This document shows positions 12,667 to 23,087 of a stretch of DNA of 64,000 nt, one piece after another. Positions within the stretch are counted from its first letter, which is position 1, and the number at the start of each line of letters is the position of its first letter. Made by a program: the position numbers and the translations under genes. Under the pieces are notes generated by a model. That model ran no database searches, had not been told where the DNA came from, and saw only the letters and a program-made list of their open reading frames with translations. This DNA comes from Corythucha ciliata. Its lineage: Eukaryota; Arthropoda; Insecta; Hemiptera; Tingidae. The stretch covers positions 9,362,001-9,426,000 of the forward strand of contig CM075940.1 of assembly GCA_038030265.1 (NCBI GenBank), given 5' to 3'.

Positions 12667-13084
12667 ATCTTGCTCTTGTTCACTGTCATTTTTTAGTGCG
12701 TCCAGCAAACAATCGAAGGTCAGAACAGATCTTTGAGATAGGATGCCAAGATGCCAAGTGCATCGCACGAGTAGGGTTGCGTACTGTCCCGAGGTACCCC
12801 GAATAGTCATAGTTTGGCTAATTTTGTCCCGCGCCCCGGCCAGCTGCGTCCCGGGTCGCAATGTGTTGTGGTTTCAATCTTTGAAACTTTTGTACCGATT
12901 TTCTCAAATTTCAAATTGGCCAACCCTACGCTCGTGTTGGGGGGTATCGCTCGTGTCATAATTGCTATGAAACTCTCATTTTTCAGTGAATCGCATTCAA
13001 AAAATTTTGTTTCTCTCATGCTCCAAGTAAGGCGCCGAAGTAGAGTACCCTCGTTTTCGAAATAATATTGGCCTTGAAGATTGG

Positions 13085-13235
13085 AATGTAATTGATAATT
13101 GTTAATTACGAATTACTTCGAAAAAGTGCTTCTAATTACAAATTACCAATTACAACGGCGTGTTGCTATCAATTACAAATTACTAATTACTAATTGTAAT
13201 TGAATTAAGTAATTCAATTACTACCCAGCCCTGCC
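13085..13235. repeat. TAATTAC-rich low-complexity block, right
   Basis: AATTACAAATTAC and AATTACTAATTAC repeats ending in CTACCCAGCCC; the inverted partner of 10876-11040. 12667-13084 between the hAT-like element and this block contains GTCCCG-rich unique DNA with no gene. Confidence 0.5.
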
Positions 13236-13669
13236 TACAATTTTAAAACGATTGGTCATAGGATATGGAAGATATAATAACAAATGTGCTCCAAGTCAAA
13301 ATGGTTGGATCTCGATAACTTCCAGGAAATATTATGCGGAAATTGATGAAATATCGAAGACACGTCTAAAATTTGAGCGGGACTTGTGGAGTGACACCAG
13401 TTGCTACGGCTTGGAATGCGTTGCAGCTCTTTTTTTATGCCAAAGTCCATCTCCTCAGGACCGATAACATTGGGCCCCCTCTGTGGTATTTGGGGGGGGG
13501 GGGTCACTTCCTGTCCGCGCCTTTTTTCACTTTTACCTGTGAACCACATGGGTGTGGGCAGTTGCCCTCCACTAGACTCCACTCGAAATCGAAGACGTAG
13601 TAGGGCAGCTGCCCCCACCCCTAGATAATACCATCAGAAAGTACAAAATCATACAGGCTCAGCACTGAT
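13236..13669. other. No gene recognised
   Basis: Several overlapping open frames on both strands with no recognisable motif. A G-run of about 10 lies near 13493-13502, and a GACGTAGTAGGGCAGC phrase near 13591 resembles the CAGNGGCGTAG ends seen elsewhere. Confidence 0.4.
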
Positions 13670-14690
13670 TTCGTGGGGTTCCCTGATTCAAAACAATTTT
13701 CAAAAGAATTTCTCGCAAAAACATATTTTATGAGTCTGGTTCACCAAGAAACCATTTTCTCAGATTTCCCTCAAAAATTAAAATTTCGTCGATTTTACTC
13801 TCCAAAACGACATTGTCGTGGGTCTGCACTGTGAAACAAGTTCTCGGATTTCGCTTACTAAAAAAAAACAATTTCACCAATTTTAGTTGCTGATAAACCA
13901 ATTTGACGGGGTGGGGTGATAAAAAGAGACAAATTTCACGGATTTTTGCGCACTAAAAACGCACTTTTTTCCAGATGTGACTTACTAAAAAACATTAAAT
14001 ATACACAAAAGGTCGCAGCCGTAGGAGCCGTTCAGCGATTCAGAAGATGGCGGGCAACCGAAACCGGACCGTCGATGACGCACCCCGACGAGGGAAAACT
14101 GACAACACAGGCTCCTACGGCTACGACCTTTTTGCATACTTTACCTACTAACCCTCGTAGCTCAAGCGATACTAACAATTAAAAAAAACACACTTTTTAA
14201 AAACAATTTCGTGGATTTTACTCGCTAAAAACCAATTTTCGCGATTCTGACTCACAGAAACTCCTATTTCGCGGTTGTTTTATTGCTGAAAACCCAATGT
14301 CGCGGATGTTTGTGGCTAAAAAAAAAAAACCAAAATTGAAAGGTTTGTCTCACTAAAAAACTTCGCGAATTTTTTATGAACCTCAAATTTCGCGGAGTTG
14401 CCTCATTCAAAACCACAATTACGTGGTTTTAACACACTAATCAAAGCATTTTCGTGATTCTGGCTCATTAAAACGTAAAATTTCGTGGGGTTGGCTCGCT
14501 ATAGAGCCAATTTTTCGCGCCTTGACTCACATAAACGCTATAATTTCGTGGTGTTTTCCCCGTGAAGAACTAAAGTCCCATTTCGTGGGTTTTGAGCTTG
14601 CTAAAAACCCAATTTTATGGGTTTTGGGTTTACTGAAAACCCAATATTGTGGGCTTGGCTCGTTGCAATAATTCATTTCAAAGACGGAAA
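13670..14690 (+). repeat. Family B about 30-bp degenerate tandem array
   Basis: Units of about GACTCACTAAAAACC + AATTTCGCGGATTTT recur at roughly 30-40 bp. The same family appears at 17205-17560, 24650-25160, 42100-42260 and 43920-44100, and inverted at 17870-18000 and 48890-49990. Open frames such as 14527-14784 are repeat translations. A hairpin element interrupts the array at 13999-14140. Confidence 0.75.
13999..14140. mobile_element. Short hairpin (MITE-like) element
   Basis: The arm 14007-14029 (AAAGGTCGCAGCCGTAGGAG core) pairs with 14110-14132 with a single mismatch across 23 bp. Weaker pairing extends outward to about 30 bp. The loop is about 80 bp of GC-richer DNA, unlike the surrounding AT-rich repeats. 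It sits inside a family B array and looks like a foldback insertion. Confidence 0.6.
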
Positions 14691-15383
14691 AATCTATTTT
14701 TTTAAAATGCAAAAGCCAGTAAAAAGTCAAAGCTCCGTAAAAAAAAATCCATCTCGTGCGATCCCCTTCAGTACCAGACATCATGTGATCTTTCTCAGGA
14801 AAAGCGATTGTTGAAGACTATAACTTGACAGTTTACAGGCCTGAATATTCCTGACAAGGAGGCAAGGAGCCATTCGTCTCTACGACAGAAGAGTCCAGTT
14901 TGTTGGACTAAATTACCTCAGTTTCCGTCGCAGGGGCAAAAATTTCCAACTTTCTGGGGGAAAAATTGTCAGTTGTTGGACGGAAAATCGGGAATATAAT
15001 GCAACAACGACAGTTTTCCAGCTGAGATGTTAGATTTTGACGGTTAACGACCATTTATCCGTGCTAATTCAGTTTATGGGGTTGAATTGACGATTTCCCC
15101 CGCCGATGTTCTTAGTTGACGATCCACTGAGTTCTCTTTCTGGGGACTCATCCCCGAATAAAAAGCCTGCAATCTGACTCTGGGCGTTCTGCTGATTTAA
15201 AACAATGTCTTGTGATGCTGGTCCACTGTGCCGTTCTGAACAGTTCATAAATATTCCGTGCATGCGCGGATGGGGTTTAATAAAGTTCAAATCCTATCCC
15301 CGCGTGCGCGGGATCGGGATGTTCAAGAACTGTATACGTAACTGCACTCCGAATAAGCCTAAGAATATTTTGAATAGTCTCAC
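14691..15383. other. No gene; repeat remnants and a GC-rich palindrome
   Basis: 14880-15060 carries family H-like wording. A near-palindrome, ATCCCCGCGTGCGCGGGAT, lies near 15295-15313. No exon continuing the ATAD2-like fragment could be found here. Confidence 0.4.
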
Positions 15384-15634
15384 CTATGATGATGATACCA
15401 CCCTGACTGTTTCTGCTGTCCATGAGAGCCAGTAGAGTACAAACTATATTGGCGTGGATTTGATCATTTTTTGAGGATCTGACCGGAGCCAGGCCGTCAA
15501 GTTCATCAAAAAATATAGAGGGACGGTTTTGATTCGCATAATGAAAAATAATTCTTATAGTTGACGCTCCCCCTCTCCCACCCATTTCGACAAATAATAA
15601 GCTCTTCTCATGAAAAATGTAACCTTTTTACCTC
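15384..15634 (-). pseudogene. ATAD2-like: Broken ATAD2-type AAA-ATPase exon
   Basis: ATAD2/Yta7 proteins are bromodomain AAA+ ATPases acting on chromatin. On the minus strand this stretch reads GGKKVTFFMRR, then LSKWVGEGERQL, then RPSIFFDELDGLAPVRSS and DQIHANIVCTLLALMD, which closely follow the first AAA domain of ATAD2 around Walker B. It is broken. A 2-nt insertion after GERQL gives a stop in frame, and single codons are missing in the KGADCL and SIIFF stretches. The Walker A exon was not found. Unlike a processed copy, the block begins at a good acceptor (pyrimidine-rich, AG at 15636-15635) and ends at a GTGAG donor (15383). It therefore looks like a genomic exon copy or a decayed gene. 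The family call is firm; pseudogene status rests on the frameshift being real. Confidence 0.75.
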
Positions 15635-15724
15635 CTGAAAGCAAAGACATGAGAGTGGAGGCTGTGGACTTGTGGAGGTAACCTGAGCGAATACTCCGGT
15701 CCCCATGACGTGCTTTTTTACACA

Positions 15725-16535
15725 AAACTGAAGATTTCACTCCGAAACAGAAATATTTTTAAAGGTATTCGAAAACAGAGCCGAAGTGTTACCTCAAAAC
15801 TGAAGTTTTCACAACACAACTAACGATTTTACCCTCAAAACTCACGTGTTATACTAAAACTGACGATTTTACCTAGAACTAAGTGTTTGAATCCAAACGG
15901 ACGATTTTACGCCGATTCTACCTCAAAACGTACAATTTAAATCCTTAAGTGACCGTTTACCCCCCCCCCTCCCCTCAAAAAACGATTTCTCACCAAAGCT
16001 GACGCGTTGTTCCAAAACATAAGATTAATAGCGTTTCCCATTTGGACACAATTATATAGTTGGACAGTTAATTTCGACCCGTCCACTCTCGCCTGTTGAC
16101 GGGGAAGACGGGTCGAAATGAATCGCCCCGTTGTAAATTTGAAGGAAAATGGTAAACACCCTATATTCACATGAAGCGATTTTTCTAAACAAAACCACTG
16201 CCTGGAAAATTGTATCGCGTGAACAGAGGGTTTCCATTGGGGGGAGGGGGGCGGCGCCATTTTTGTAGAAAAACGGAAATTGGCGGCATCACTTCAAAAC
16301 TGAATATTTTACCACTGAAATGATGATTTTACCTCAAAACAGACAATTTCGCACCATAACTATCGTTTTCTGCAAAACAGATGATTTTACGCCAAAACTG
16401 GCGATTTTACCACAATACTAAGATTTCTTCCCAAATATGTCGATATTTCACCTAAACAGACGATGATTTCACGCCAAAGCTGACCCATTACCCCAAAATT
16501 TAAGATGTCACCATAAACTGTCGATTTTTACGTAT
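15725..16535 (+). repeat. Family C about 20-bp tandem array
   Basis: Units of about AAAACTGACGATTTTACCTC recur roughly every 20-22 bp. The inverse orientation appears at 42270-42740 and 43660-43920. A C-run lies at 15960-15969. A unique 100-bp stretch at 16040-16140 contains GACGGGT/ACCCGTC wording in inverted form (about 16077-16113). Confidence 0.75.
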
Positions 16536-16539
16536 ATTC

Positions 16540-17060
16540 AGCCAGGAAACTTGTAATTTCGCACAAATTAGGACCCCATAACTTGGCAAACTCATTCAAT
16601 TTCAATTGCGAATAAATTCAAAGTTATGAGCGCAGTCGGAGACGGTTTGCGGCCATTAAAAACAAAAGGTCCTGAAACTTTCAATTTTGCCGAATTTGAG
16701 ACGTGATACTCTCAATATCGCGTTTACTCAGCCAGAAAAATTACAATTTCGCGGAAATGTTCTTTCGTCAGAAGACTTCGAGCACTGTCGTGACCAGCTG
16801 GCCCGGGTTCGACCGTCACTAAGAAAGATCCCAGAAACTCGAAATTGCGCAAAAATACCGAAATAAAAGTCAGAAACTAGCAATTTCACCGATAATTAGA
16901 CCCGAAACTGGCAATTCTGCAGATTTTTAGCTCATAGCGTTGTAATTTCATGGCTATATTTGTCATGCATTGAGTGCTGTCGCGACTGGATATAAAAAAA
17001 AAAACAACTGAAACTTGCAATTTGCAGGAATTTCAGACCAGAAACTTACAATGTAGCAGA
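16540..17060 (+). repeat. Family D about 30-bp degenerate array
   Basis: Units of about GAAACTTGCAATTTCGC + AAATTAGGACC. The same family occurs at 58010-59060, and inverted at 59680-59870, 60690-60910 and 63060-64000. Phrases such as ACTCATTCAATTTCAAT (near 16590 and near 58470) are shared at distance. The right side (17094-17126) ends with a complement of CAAAGGCGTAG next to C-runs, resembling the hAT-like ends. Confidence 0.7.
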
Positions 17061-17204
17061 TTCAAGTTGAAGTATGGTGTGGGCTGCTGCCCACCCTTTC
17101 CCCCCTTCTGTCTACGCCTTTGAAGGGCCCCGCGAGATAGCAAAATTACTTATTTCGGGCTAAATTTATTCGTGTAATCCCAAGATTTATGGCTAAATAG
17201 CCAT

Positions 17205-17560
17205 GAAATTGCAAGCTTCTCTGCTGAGAAATTTCGTCGATTCGCCCCCTCCCAAAAACGACATTTTGCAGGATTCACTCATTCAAAACCAATTTTGCAG
17301 GTTTTGGCCCACTCGAAACGGAAACGTCAATCTGATGGGTCAGGCTTTATTAAAAGTGAAATTTCGTGGAGTTTGGCTTAATCAAAACCAATTTAGCGCG
17401 GTTGGTTTCCTGGGCATGGGTGGCATGGGTGGCATGGGTCAATGGAAATAGCCATTCAGTGGATTTAGCTCTTTCAAACCCTTTAGTGGATGTGGAAAGA
17501 TTCAGGAACCTCTTTGCCTCCTTCAAAATCCAAACTTCGAGGAGTTTACTCATTCGAGAC
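17205..17560 (+). repeat. Family B array, second block
   Basis: AATTTCGTCGATT, AACCAATTTTGCAGG and similar units. A perfect triple repeat of GGCATGGGT lies at 17413-17439. Confidence 0.6.
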
Positions 17561-18144
17561 CCACTCCGCTGCTGTACGAGTGAGAGAGAGAAAATCCATC
17601 ATATGATGAGGGCGGCTGTAACCATATGGATGCCCCCTTTGCTCCCACCTATTAATTCGGCCCTGGTCAAGCGGTAGATAAACCACCATTTTTGGGCTTT
17701 GTTGGGCATTGTTGGGAAAAATTTGTCACCAAGATGCGATTCGGATAGCTATCGCATTTTGCTTCCTAATCTTGCACGGGTTTTTCTCGTTGCCACGCAA
17801 CGCACCTCTCCTCACTCCTCAACACCTTTCATGCCTAGGTGTACAATATACTATTTTAAATGGGTCAAACAGCGCGAAAATGTGTATTTGATTCAGTGAA
17901 ACCCGCGAAATTGATTTTTGAATGAGCCAACCCCGCGAAATCATGTGGCTACAGAGAGCAACCCTGCGAAAATTGGTACTGATTGGACCAAACTTGCGTA
18001 ATACCTTTTGTATTTTAAGAATCCCTGAATATCAGAGGGATCCCCCCCCCTTACCGTACCACCACCATCGACAACGACGACGTGTAAGCTCCCTTCGTAA
18101 ATGCGTTGGAGACCATTTTTCCAGTAAAAATTATCGAGATTAGA
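17561..18144. other. No gene; short inverted family B stretch
   Basis: 17870-18000 carries GAAACCCGCGAAATTG-like units, which is family B on the other strand. Otherwise unique DNA without recognisable coding motifs. Confidence 0.4.
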
Positions 18145-18169
18145 AAAAAAAAAAAAAAAAAAAAAAAAA
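18145..18169 (+). repeat. Poly(A) tract
   Basis: About 25 consecutive A residues. No retrotransposed gene is recognisable immediately upstream, so it may be a simple homopolymer or the tail of a decayed element. Confidence 0.8.
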
Positions 18170-20144
18170 TCCGTCCGAGACGCAAGACGCATCATAATTG
18201 TTAAAAACTAACATCCTAATGGCTCGTAAATTGAAATTGAAATTTACGTAAGAAGCATTAAACTTTTAAACTCCTGTGTTACAGCAATAAAATAGAAAAT
18301 GAAAAATAACATCGTATGTCCCACCATATTGTCATTTTCTTATTAGCGAACGACAATCTAAGTCAGAATGGTCTTTAGGCCTATTTTCACCAACAAAATT
18401 GATCTCGTTTAAAGTTGATCGTGATTAGTTGCAATAAAGCGACCCATATGAATTCTGATGTAAGTGTTTACATTGTAATCGTGATTAGTTGTTGATCGTG
18501 GTTTAAGAAGTTGGTGAAATCGGGCCTAAATGAGTTAGTCAACATCATTTAGCCCAGCAAATGTTGACGTCTTCAGGAGAACAGAGCCCTCTTTCTTGTT
18601 TCCTGAAATTGATTTCTTGTTTTCGGCTGGTCAGATGTTTGCATATTCGAGGACTTAATTGAGCAATTTGACTTCAAATGAAGGACAAATTTATTTCTTG
18701 AAATTGTAAGGTCATGAATACGATTATCTATACATTATTGTACAACTCAGGTCGAGAATTAATTTATTCAAACGCTTTTCCTTCTGTAACAAACAAAATT
18801 AAAGCATAAAACTAGATGAAAGTCAGCAATGTCACATGGAATACCTAATTAACTTGTTTAAAAAAAAAACAAGCATACTAAAAAAAGAAATACTTTTTGT
18901 ATACCTACAAGTTCTTTACGTACATGTCATGTTGGCAAACTGTTGAGTACGTCACTGACGCTGACGCCAAGACCATGGAATGAGCGCTGTAACACTGTAC
19001 ATACAAAAAAAAAATCTCTTTGATTAATGGGAAAACAATTGCCCCCCGGCCTAAATGTGTCCCAGCCAATAAATAGCAGTCGCCTCACCCCGCCAATGAA
19101 AAAATTATTGAAGAAAAATGTTTATTTCGAAAACTTTGCATAGTTATGACCTTGTAGGAGCGTTGCGCAACAAGTGCTACGCTCAGCGTTTATAAATTAC
19201 GTTGTGTTTGGTCATGAAGATTTCTAATTCTAAACAGAATTTCCTTGGAGTGCGAGAGAGAGAAAATAAATTCATTATATTAGATTTACCCCCCTCAATC
19301 GTCTTTTAGCACACACGAGTAGTTTAATAAAGAAAGTTTAATAACCCGAAAAAGCGTCCCCCTTCCCAGCGCCGCGGTTCTGCTAGTCCTTCGACACCAC
19401 GTACTCATTGTATTCTCGTACTATTAGTCAATTACATGGTTAATATTGATCGTTATACCTGGCTATATTTAGCTCTTAGGGCTTCTCTGTCTCGGTCCCG
19501 CATTTTCTGACTTTGACAAATGCACAGAATCCTCGCAAACGCCCTGAAAAAAAAAGGGAGAATATCAAATACGGGCGAGTACTTTGGTGTGTGAATTGTT
19601 AAACTCATTTGATTCGATTACATTTACTGTTAAAGCATGGAAAAAGCCCCGTGTAAACTTTTTAAAGTTAATTTAGCAGGTGCTCTATAGTGCGGAGGAC
19701 TGAGAGAAAAGAGGAAAAAATTTCGACGAGTAAAAAAATGTAATAATGACTCTCTTGTACATCCACCCTGTTTTGCCTTTGGTGGCAGAGATTCCTTTGA
19801 AAAACGACGCAGAGTTTTACAACGCCATTCCTGGACCACCCCCCACATGCCTGGCCTGCATTGTTTAAAACATTGCCTCAGCCGTAAAATATCTATTTTT
19901 TGTTTGAAATATTTCGTGTTTTATCGGTGAGAGATAAAACGTGCGCCTCTTAATCTTTAATTAAAGAGGAAAGGGTCAGAGGATGTTTTGTGTTAGCATT
20001 TATGCAGCATGTCGGTCAATATTTTTTGTTTAAAGCTATTGGAACAGTGAGAAATTCCGGCAGTAGCTCACAAAAATATTATTTTACTTAGTTTGAAAAA
20101 AATCCAACCGTTCCATTTGAAAGTTGTTACGGATTTAAATAGGG
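18170..20144. other. Intergenic, no feature recognised
   Basis: AT-rich unique-looking DNA 3' of the dopamine receptor gene on its strand; it presumably contains that gene's 3' UTR. An inexact duplication of a GATCGTGATTAGTTG phrase occurs at about 18417-18431 and 18478-18492. Confidence 0.5.
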
Positions 20145-21326
20145 TCAATACTGTGACAAACGGTTGGGATTACATAGAAGAGACGAGGCCCACCTTCTGA
20201 AGTCCTTGCTCCAGCACACATAAATCACAGGATTCATGCCAGAATTGATCCAACCGAGCCAAGTGACAATTGCCGACAGAATCTCCTCTTCGTAAATACA
20301 GTACGAACAGAATCCCGACAGAAGATTGACGACAAAAAATGGAAGCCAACAGACGACAAACACTCCCATGACGATGCCCAAAGTCTTGGCCGCTTTTTTC
20401 TCTTTGGCAAATTTCGACAGTTTTCGAGCGAGTGAAAAATTCTTTCCTCCGATCTGTTTACCGTGTAGAAGATTTGACGACGCGCAGTGACGACCCCCGA
20501 TACCGTTCGCCGACAGACTCCTCTCCCTTTCGTAGCCGAGGGCTTCATCGGACAGTGATGGACTTTCGTAGACTAAATTTCGTCCCTTGTGAATCCTTAG
20601 GGTCAATTCCATTCCACCTCGAGCGACGTTCATCATGACTTGCTTTGTGCCTAATTTTAACGAGTTGGTTTGCTCGACGGCGGCGCGATACAATTTGTAG
20701 TAAGTAAACACCATCACGAATAGGGGTAAATAAAAGGATATTGTTGACGAAAAAATTAAATACCCTAGATTGTCAGTAAAAGGGCATTTGTCCACTGGAA
20801 CGTCTTCAGTTCTCACCGCTCTCCACCATAGAATCGCCGGGAAAGATATCGCTCCAGAACAAATCCATATCGCAGCAATAAGAATACAAGCTCGACGATC
20901 GCTCATTCGCGACGGATAAATCAGTGGGTCCGTTATAGCCCAATAGCGATCCAATGATATGACGCATAAATTAAGGATGGATGCCGTACTGAATAGAACG
21001 TCCAATGAACGCCATACGTCGCACCAATTCAAACCAAAAAACCAATTATGCTGGAAAATTTCATAAATCGCTGAAAATGGCATTACAACGAGCCCAACTA
21101 AACAATCAGCAAAGGCCAACGAAGTAACGAAGTAATTGGTGGCTGTGTGTAAATACCGTTCCCTGATGACGGCAGCTATCACCAAACTATTGCCAAAAAC
21201 AGTTGCCATCGAGAACACCAACAATATGACCGCTAGTATTGCTTTACTCTGACTCAAAGAGGCAAAATGGTCCCAGAGGGGAATATCAGTAATGTTGAGG
21301 GAATTGTTAGTGGAAGCCACGTCCAT
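20145..21326 (-). CDS. Dop1R2: Dop1R2/DAMB-type dopamine receptor (class A GPCR)
   Basis: A biogenic-amine GPCR of the plasma membrane, in one uninterrupted exon of 393 codons. The start ATG (MDVASTNNSLNI) is the first in-frame ATG after a TAG about 100 nt upstream; longer frames would need a TTG start. Seven hydrophobic segments are present. Diagnostic residues are the TM3 aspartate in SLDVLFSTAS, the DRYWAITDP motif, TM5 serines in FSSTISFYLP, and CWLPFFVVNLLSGFC in TM6. GWINSGMNPVIY in TM7 is the wording of the invertebrate Dop1R2 (DAMB, octopamine-receptor-like dopamine) group. N-glycosylation sites (NNS, NIT) lie in the N-terminus. The third intracellular loop is of moderate length and ends in the basic KFAKEKKAAKT, typical for G-protein coupling. 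The C-tail is short (ends LSQY). I am confident of an amine receptor; Dop1R2 subtype is by motif recall, with D1-like Dop1R1 or octopamine-beta the alternatives. Confidence 0.93.
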   Translation of the reverse strand: MDVASTNNSLNITDIPLWDHFASLSQSKAILAVILLVFSMATVFGNSLVIAAVIRERYLHTATNYFVTSLAFADCLVGLVVMPFSAIYEIFQHNWFFGLNWCDVWRSLDVLFSTASILNLCVISLDRYWAITDPLIYPSRMSDRRACILIAAIWICSGAISFPAILWWRAVRTEDVPVDKCPFTDNLGYLIFSSTISFYLPLFVMVFTYYKLYRAAVEQTNSLKLGTKQVMMNVARGGMELTLRIHKGRNLVYESPSLSDEALGYERERSLSANGIGGRHCASSNLLHGKQIGGKNFSLARKLSKFAKEKKAAKTLGIVMGVFVVCWLPFFVVNLLSGFCSYCIYEEEILSAIVTWLGWINSGMNPVIYVCWSKDFRRWASSLLCNPNRLSQY

Positions 21327-22087
21327 TATTCTGTTCCGACCCGCTCTACCACGTTGCACGAAAAATCCGACGGACTGCCGACTGCCATTTGTCAACAACC
21401 CCGAAAGTACAGAAATCCATGTTTCTCGAAGAGACGACCAACTGCACTAAAAAGGGCTTCAGGATGGGCCCTTTTCTCAAGAAAATACGCATGCGGGGCT
21501 CTTTCGTTCTAATCGGGGATACGAACCCTTTTTCGCTTCAGATGACTTTCAACCCCCTCGCACGTTAATATTATTATTAACACTTCCTTGAGTCAACGAG
21601 CGGAGCGGAATAGAATCCCCCCGAGCTATCCACCGTCACAGTGCCGCTTTTTCTTCATCTTTTTTTATGCTCTCCCACTCGGGATAAAACTGATTTTCAC
21701 CTCGTCGTCTCGCATCTCCACTACACTGAAATACACAAAGGGAAATTCGCTCTTTCCTGTAATTTGATATGGGACTGTTGAATGTTCAGCGGAAAGAGCG
21801 GTTGCCCTAGAAAACACAATTACGTCTCAAATTCTAGCGGCAGAGAAAACGTCCTTTGAGTTTCTCAAACTATAACAAACTGCTCAAATTCCTTTCCTTG
21901 TTGTAAATAAACATTCGCGTTTATTTACTTCTTATGCCTGAAAATGCGAATTTTTCGTGCAAGATGGATCCAATTTGCGGACGCGAATTTCAAAAAATAT
22001 CTTTAATAAACAAGAACTATCGCCCATAGGAATATACCTACTTTTTATTTTATTTTAATCACGTGAAAAATAGCAAATAACTACAAA
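21327..22087. other. Upstream side of the dopamine receptor gene
   Basis: Probably 5' leader and promoter of the minus-strand receptor. No further exon is evident, and no core promoter element can be assigned by eye. Confidence 0.35.
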
Positions 22088-22224
22088 CTACTTCATGTAC
22101 TGCCACGCTAAAATTAAATCAGAAGAAAACTACGTAAACGTCTTTTGTTCTGACGTAACAACCCCTTGGATGCCTGAAAGAGGACGGCGCACAGTCCGAC
22201 GAAACGTCGCAGTACATGAAGTAG
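22088..22224. mobile_element. Inverted-repeat element with hammerhead-like core
   Basis: CTACTTCATGTACTGC (22088-22103) and its exact complement (22209-22224) form a 16-bp perfect inverted repeat around about 105 bp. Inside, CTGAAAGAGGAC, a GGAC/GTCC stem and CGAAACGTC (22174-22207) resemble the hammerhead ribozyme core order (CUGANGA, stem II, GAAA, then GUC), as found in Penelope-like elements and retrozymes. The first box has one extra base relative to consensus, so activity is doubtful. It could also be a remnant of a retroelement 3' end. Confidence 0.45.
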
Positions 22225-22309
22225 TTATTAAATTATTTTCTTTTTCCCTCGTTGCCCCATTAGTCGTTAATAAAATAAAATAACAAGTTCAAAAATATTC
22301 ATATTTTAT

Positions 22310-23087
22310 TGCTTCCTCGAATACCGAAGGTATGGGAAGCTATGTGATCGTTTCTCGAGGTGAACAAATTTTTGGTCTCCGATTTCAAAAATTCCATTCG
22401 GCTTTTGCGTTTCAGAGCTTTCTGAACAACTTTGGTTCCGTGTCTGTCTGACTGTGTGTCTGTAAATCTGTGTGTCTGAACACTTTATACCAACGCGCAT
22501 ATCTCCAAAAATAGCCAACCGAGCTTGATGAAATTTTCATGATGAACGTAGGTTAGACTATAGATGGTCCCATTTAAATTTGAACTCAATCGGTTGAATG
22601 TGAGAGGCTACAGAAGGGGGGGGGGGTGTTGGACTTCATTTGAGTTAAATCGGTCCAATAGGAGGGGCTCCAGGGGAGCAGTGTACACTTCTCACCACGC
22701 TCGTATCTCCTAGAATAGGCAACCAAGCTTGATGAAATATTCGTAATAAACGTAGGTAAGGCCATAGCATAGATGGTCCCATTTCAATTTGAATTAAATC
22801 GGTTCGATAGGAGGGGCTCCAGGGGGGCAGTGTACACTTTTCACCAACGCACATATCCCCTAGAATAGGCAACCAAGCTTGATGATATATTCGTAATAAA
22901 CGTAGGTAAGGCCATAGATGGTCCCATTTAAAATTGAATTAATTCGGTCCAATGGGAGGGATTCCAGGGGGGAGGTCTGCGTACACTTCTCACTAACGCA
23001 CATTATCTCGTAAAATAGGCAAGCTATCTTCATGAAATATTCGTAATAAACGTAATAAACCATCCGGATAATTATGTCGAGGAAGCA
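22310..23087. mobile_element. Small TIR element with internal 150-bp tandem repeats
   Basis: TGCTTCCTCGA (22310-22320) and its exact complement (23077-23087) form 11-bp terminal inverted repeats around 778 bp. The interior holds about four copies of a 150-165-bp unit starting near 22488, 22693, 22841 and 22991. Each has TAGGCAACCAAGCTTGATGA-like wording followed by ATTCGTAATAAACGTAGG and GATGGTCCCATTT. Copies 2 and 3 are closest to each other; copy 4 is truncated. Low-complexity TGTCTG repeats lie near 22440-22475. There is no coding capacity, so it is a non-autonomous element. Confidence 0.65.

Noticed and set aside
13256..13628. Overlapping open frames of 75-120 codons on both strands
   Set aside because: Mutual shadows across a G-run, no motif and no splice structure.
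21327..21398. 24-residue N-terminal extension of the dopamine receptor
   Set aside because: It would require a TTG start; the first ATG after the upstream in-frame stop is at 21326.
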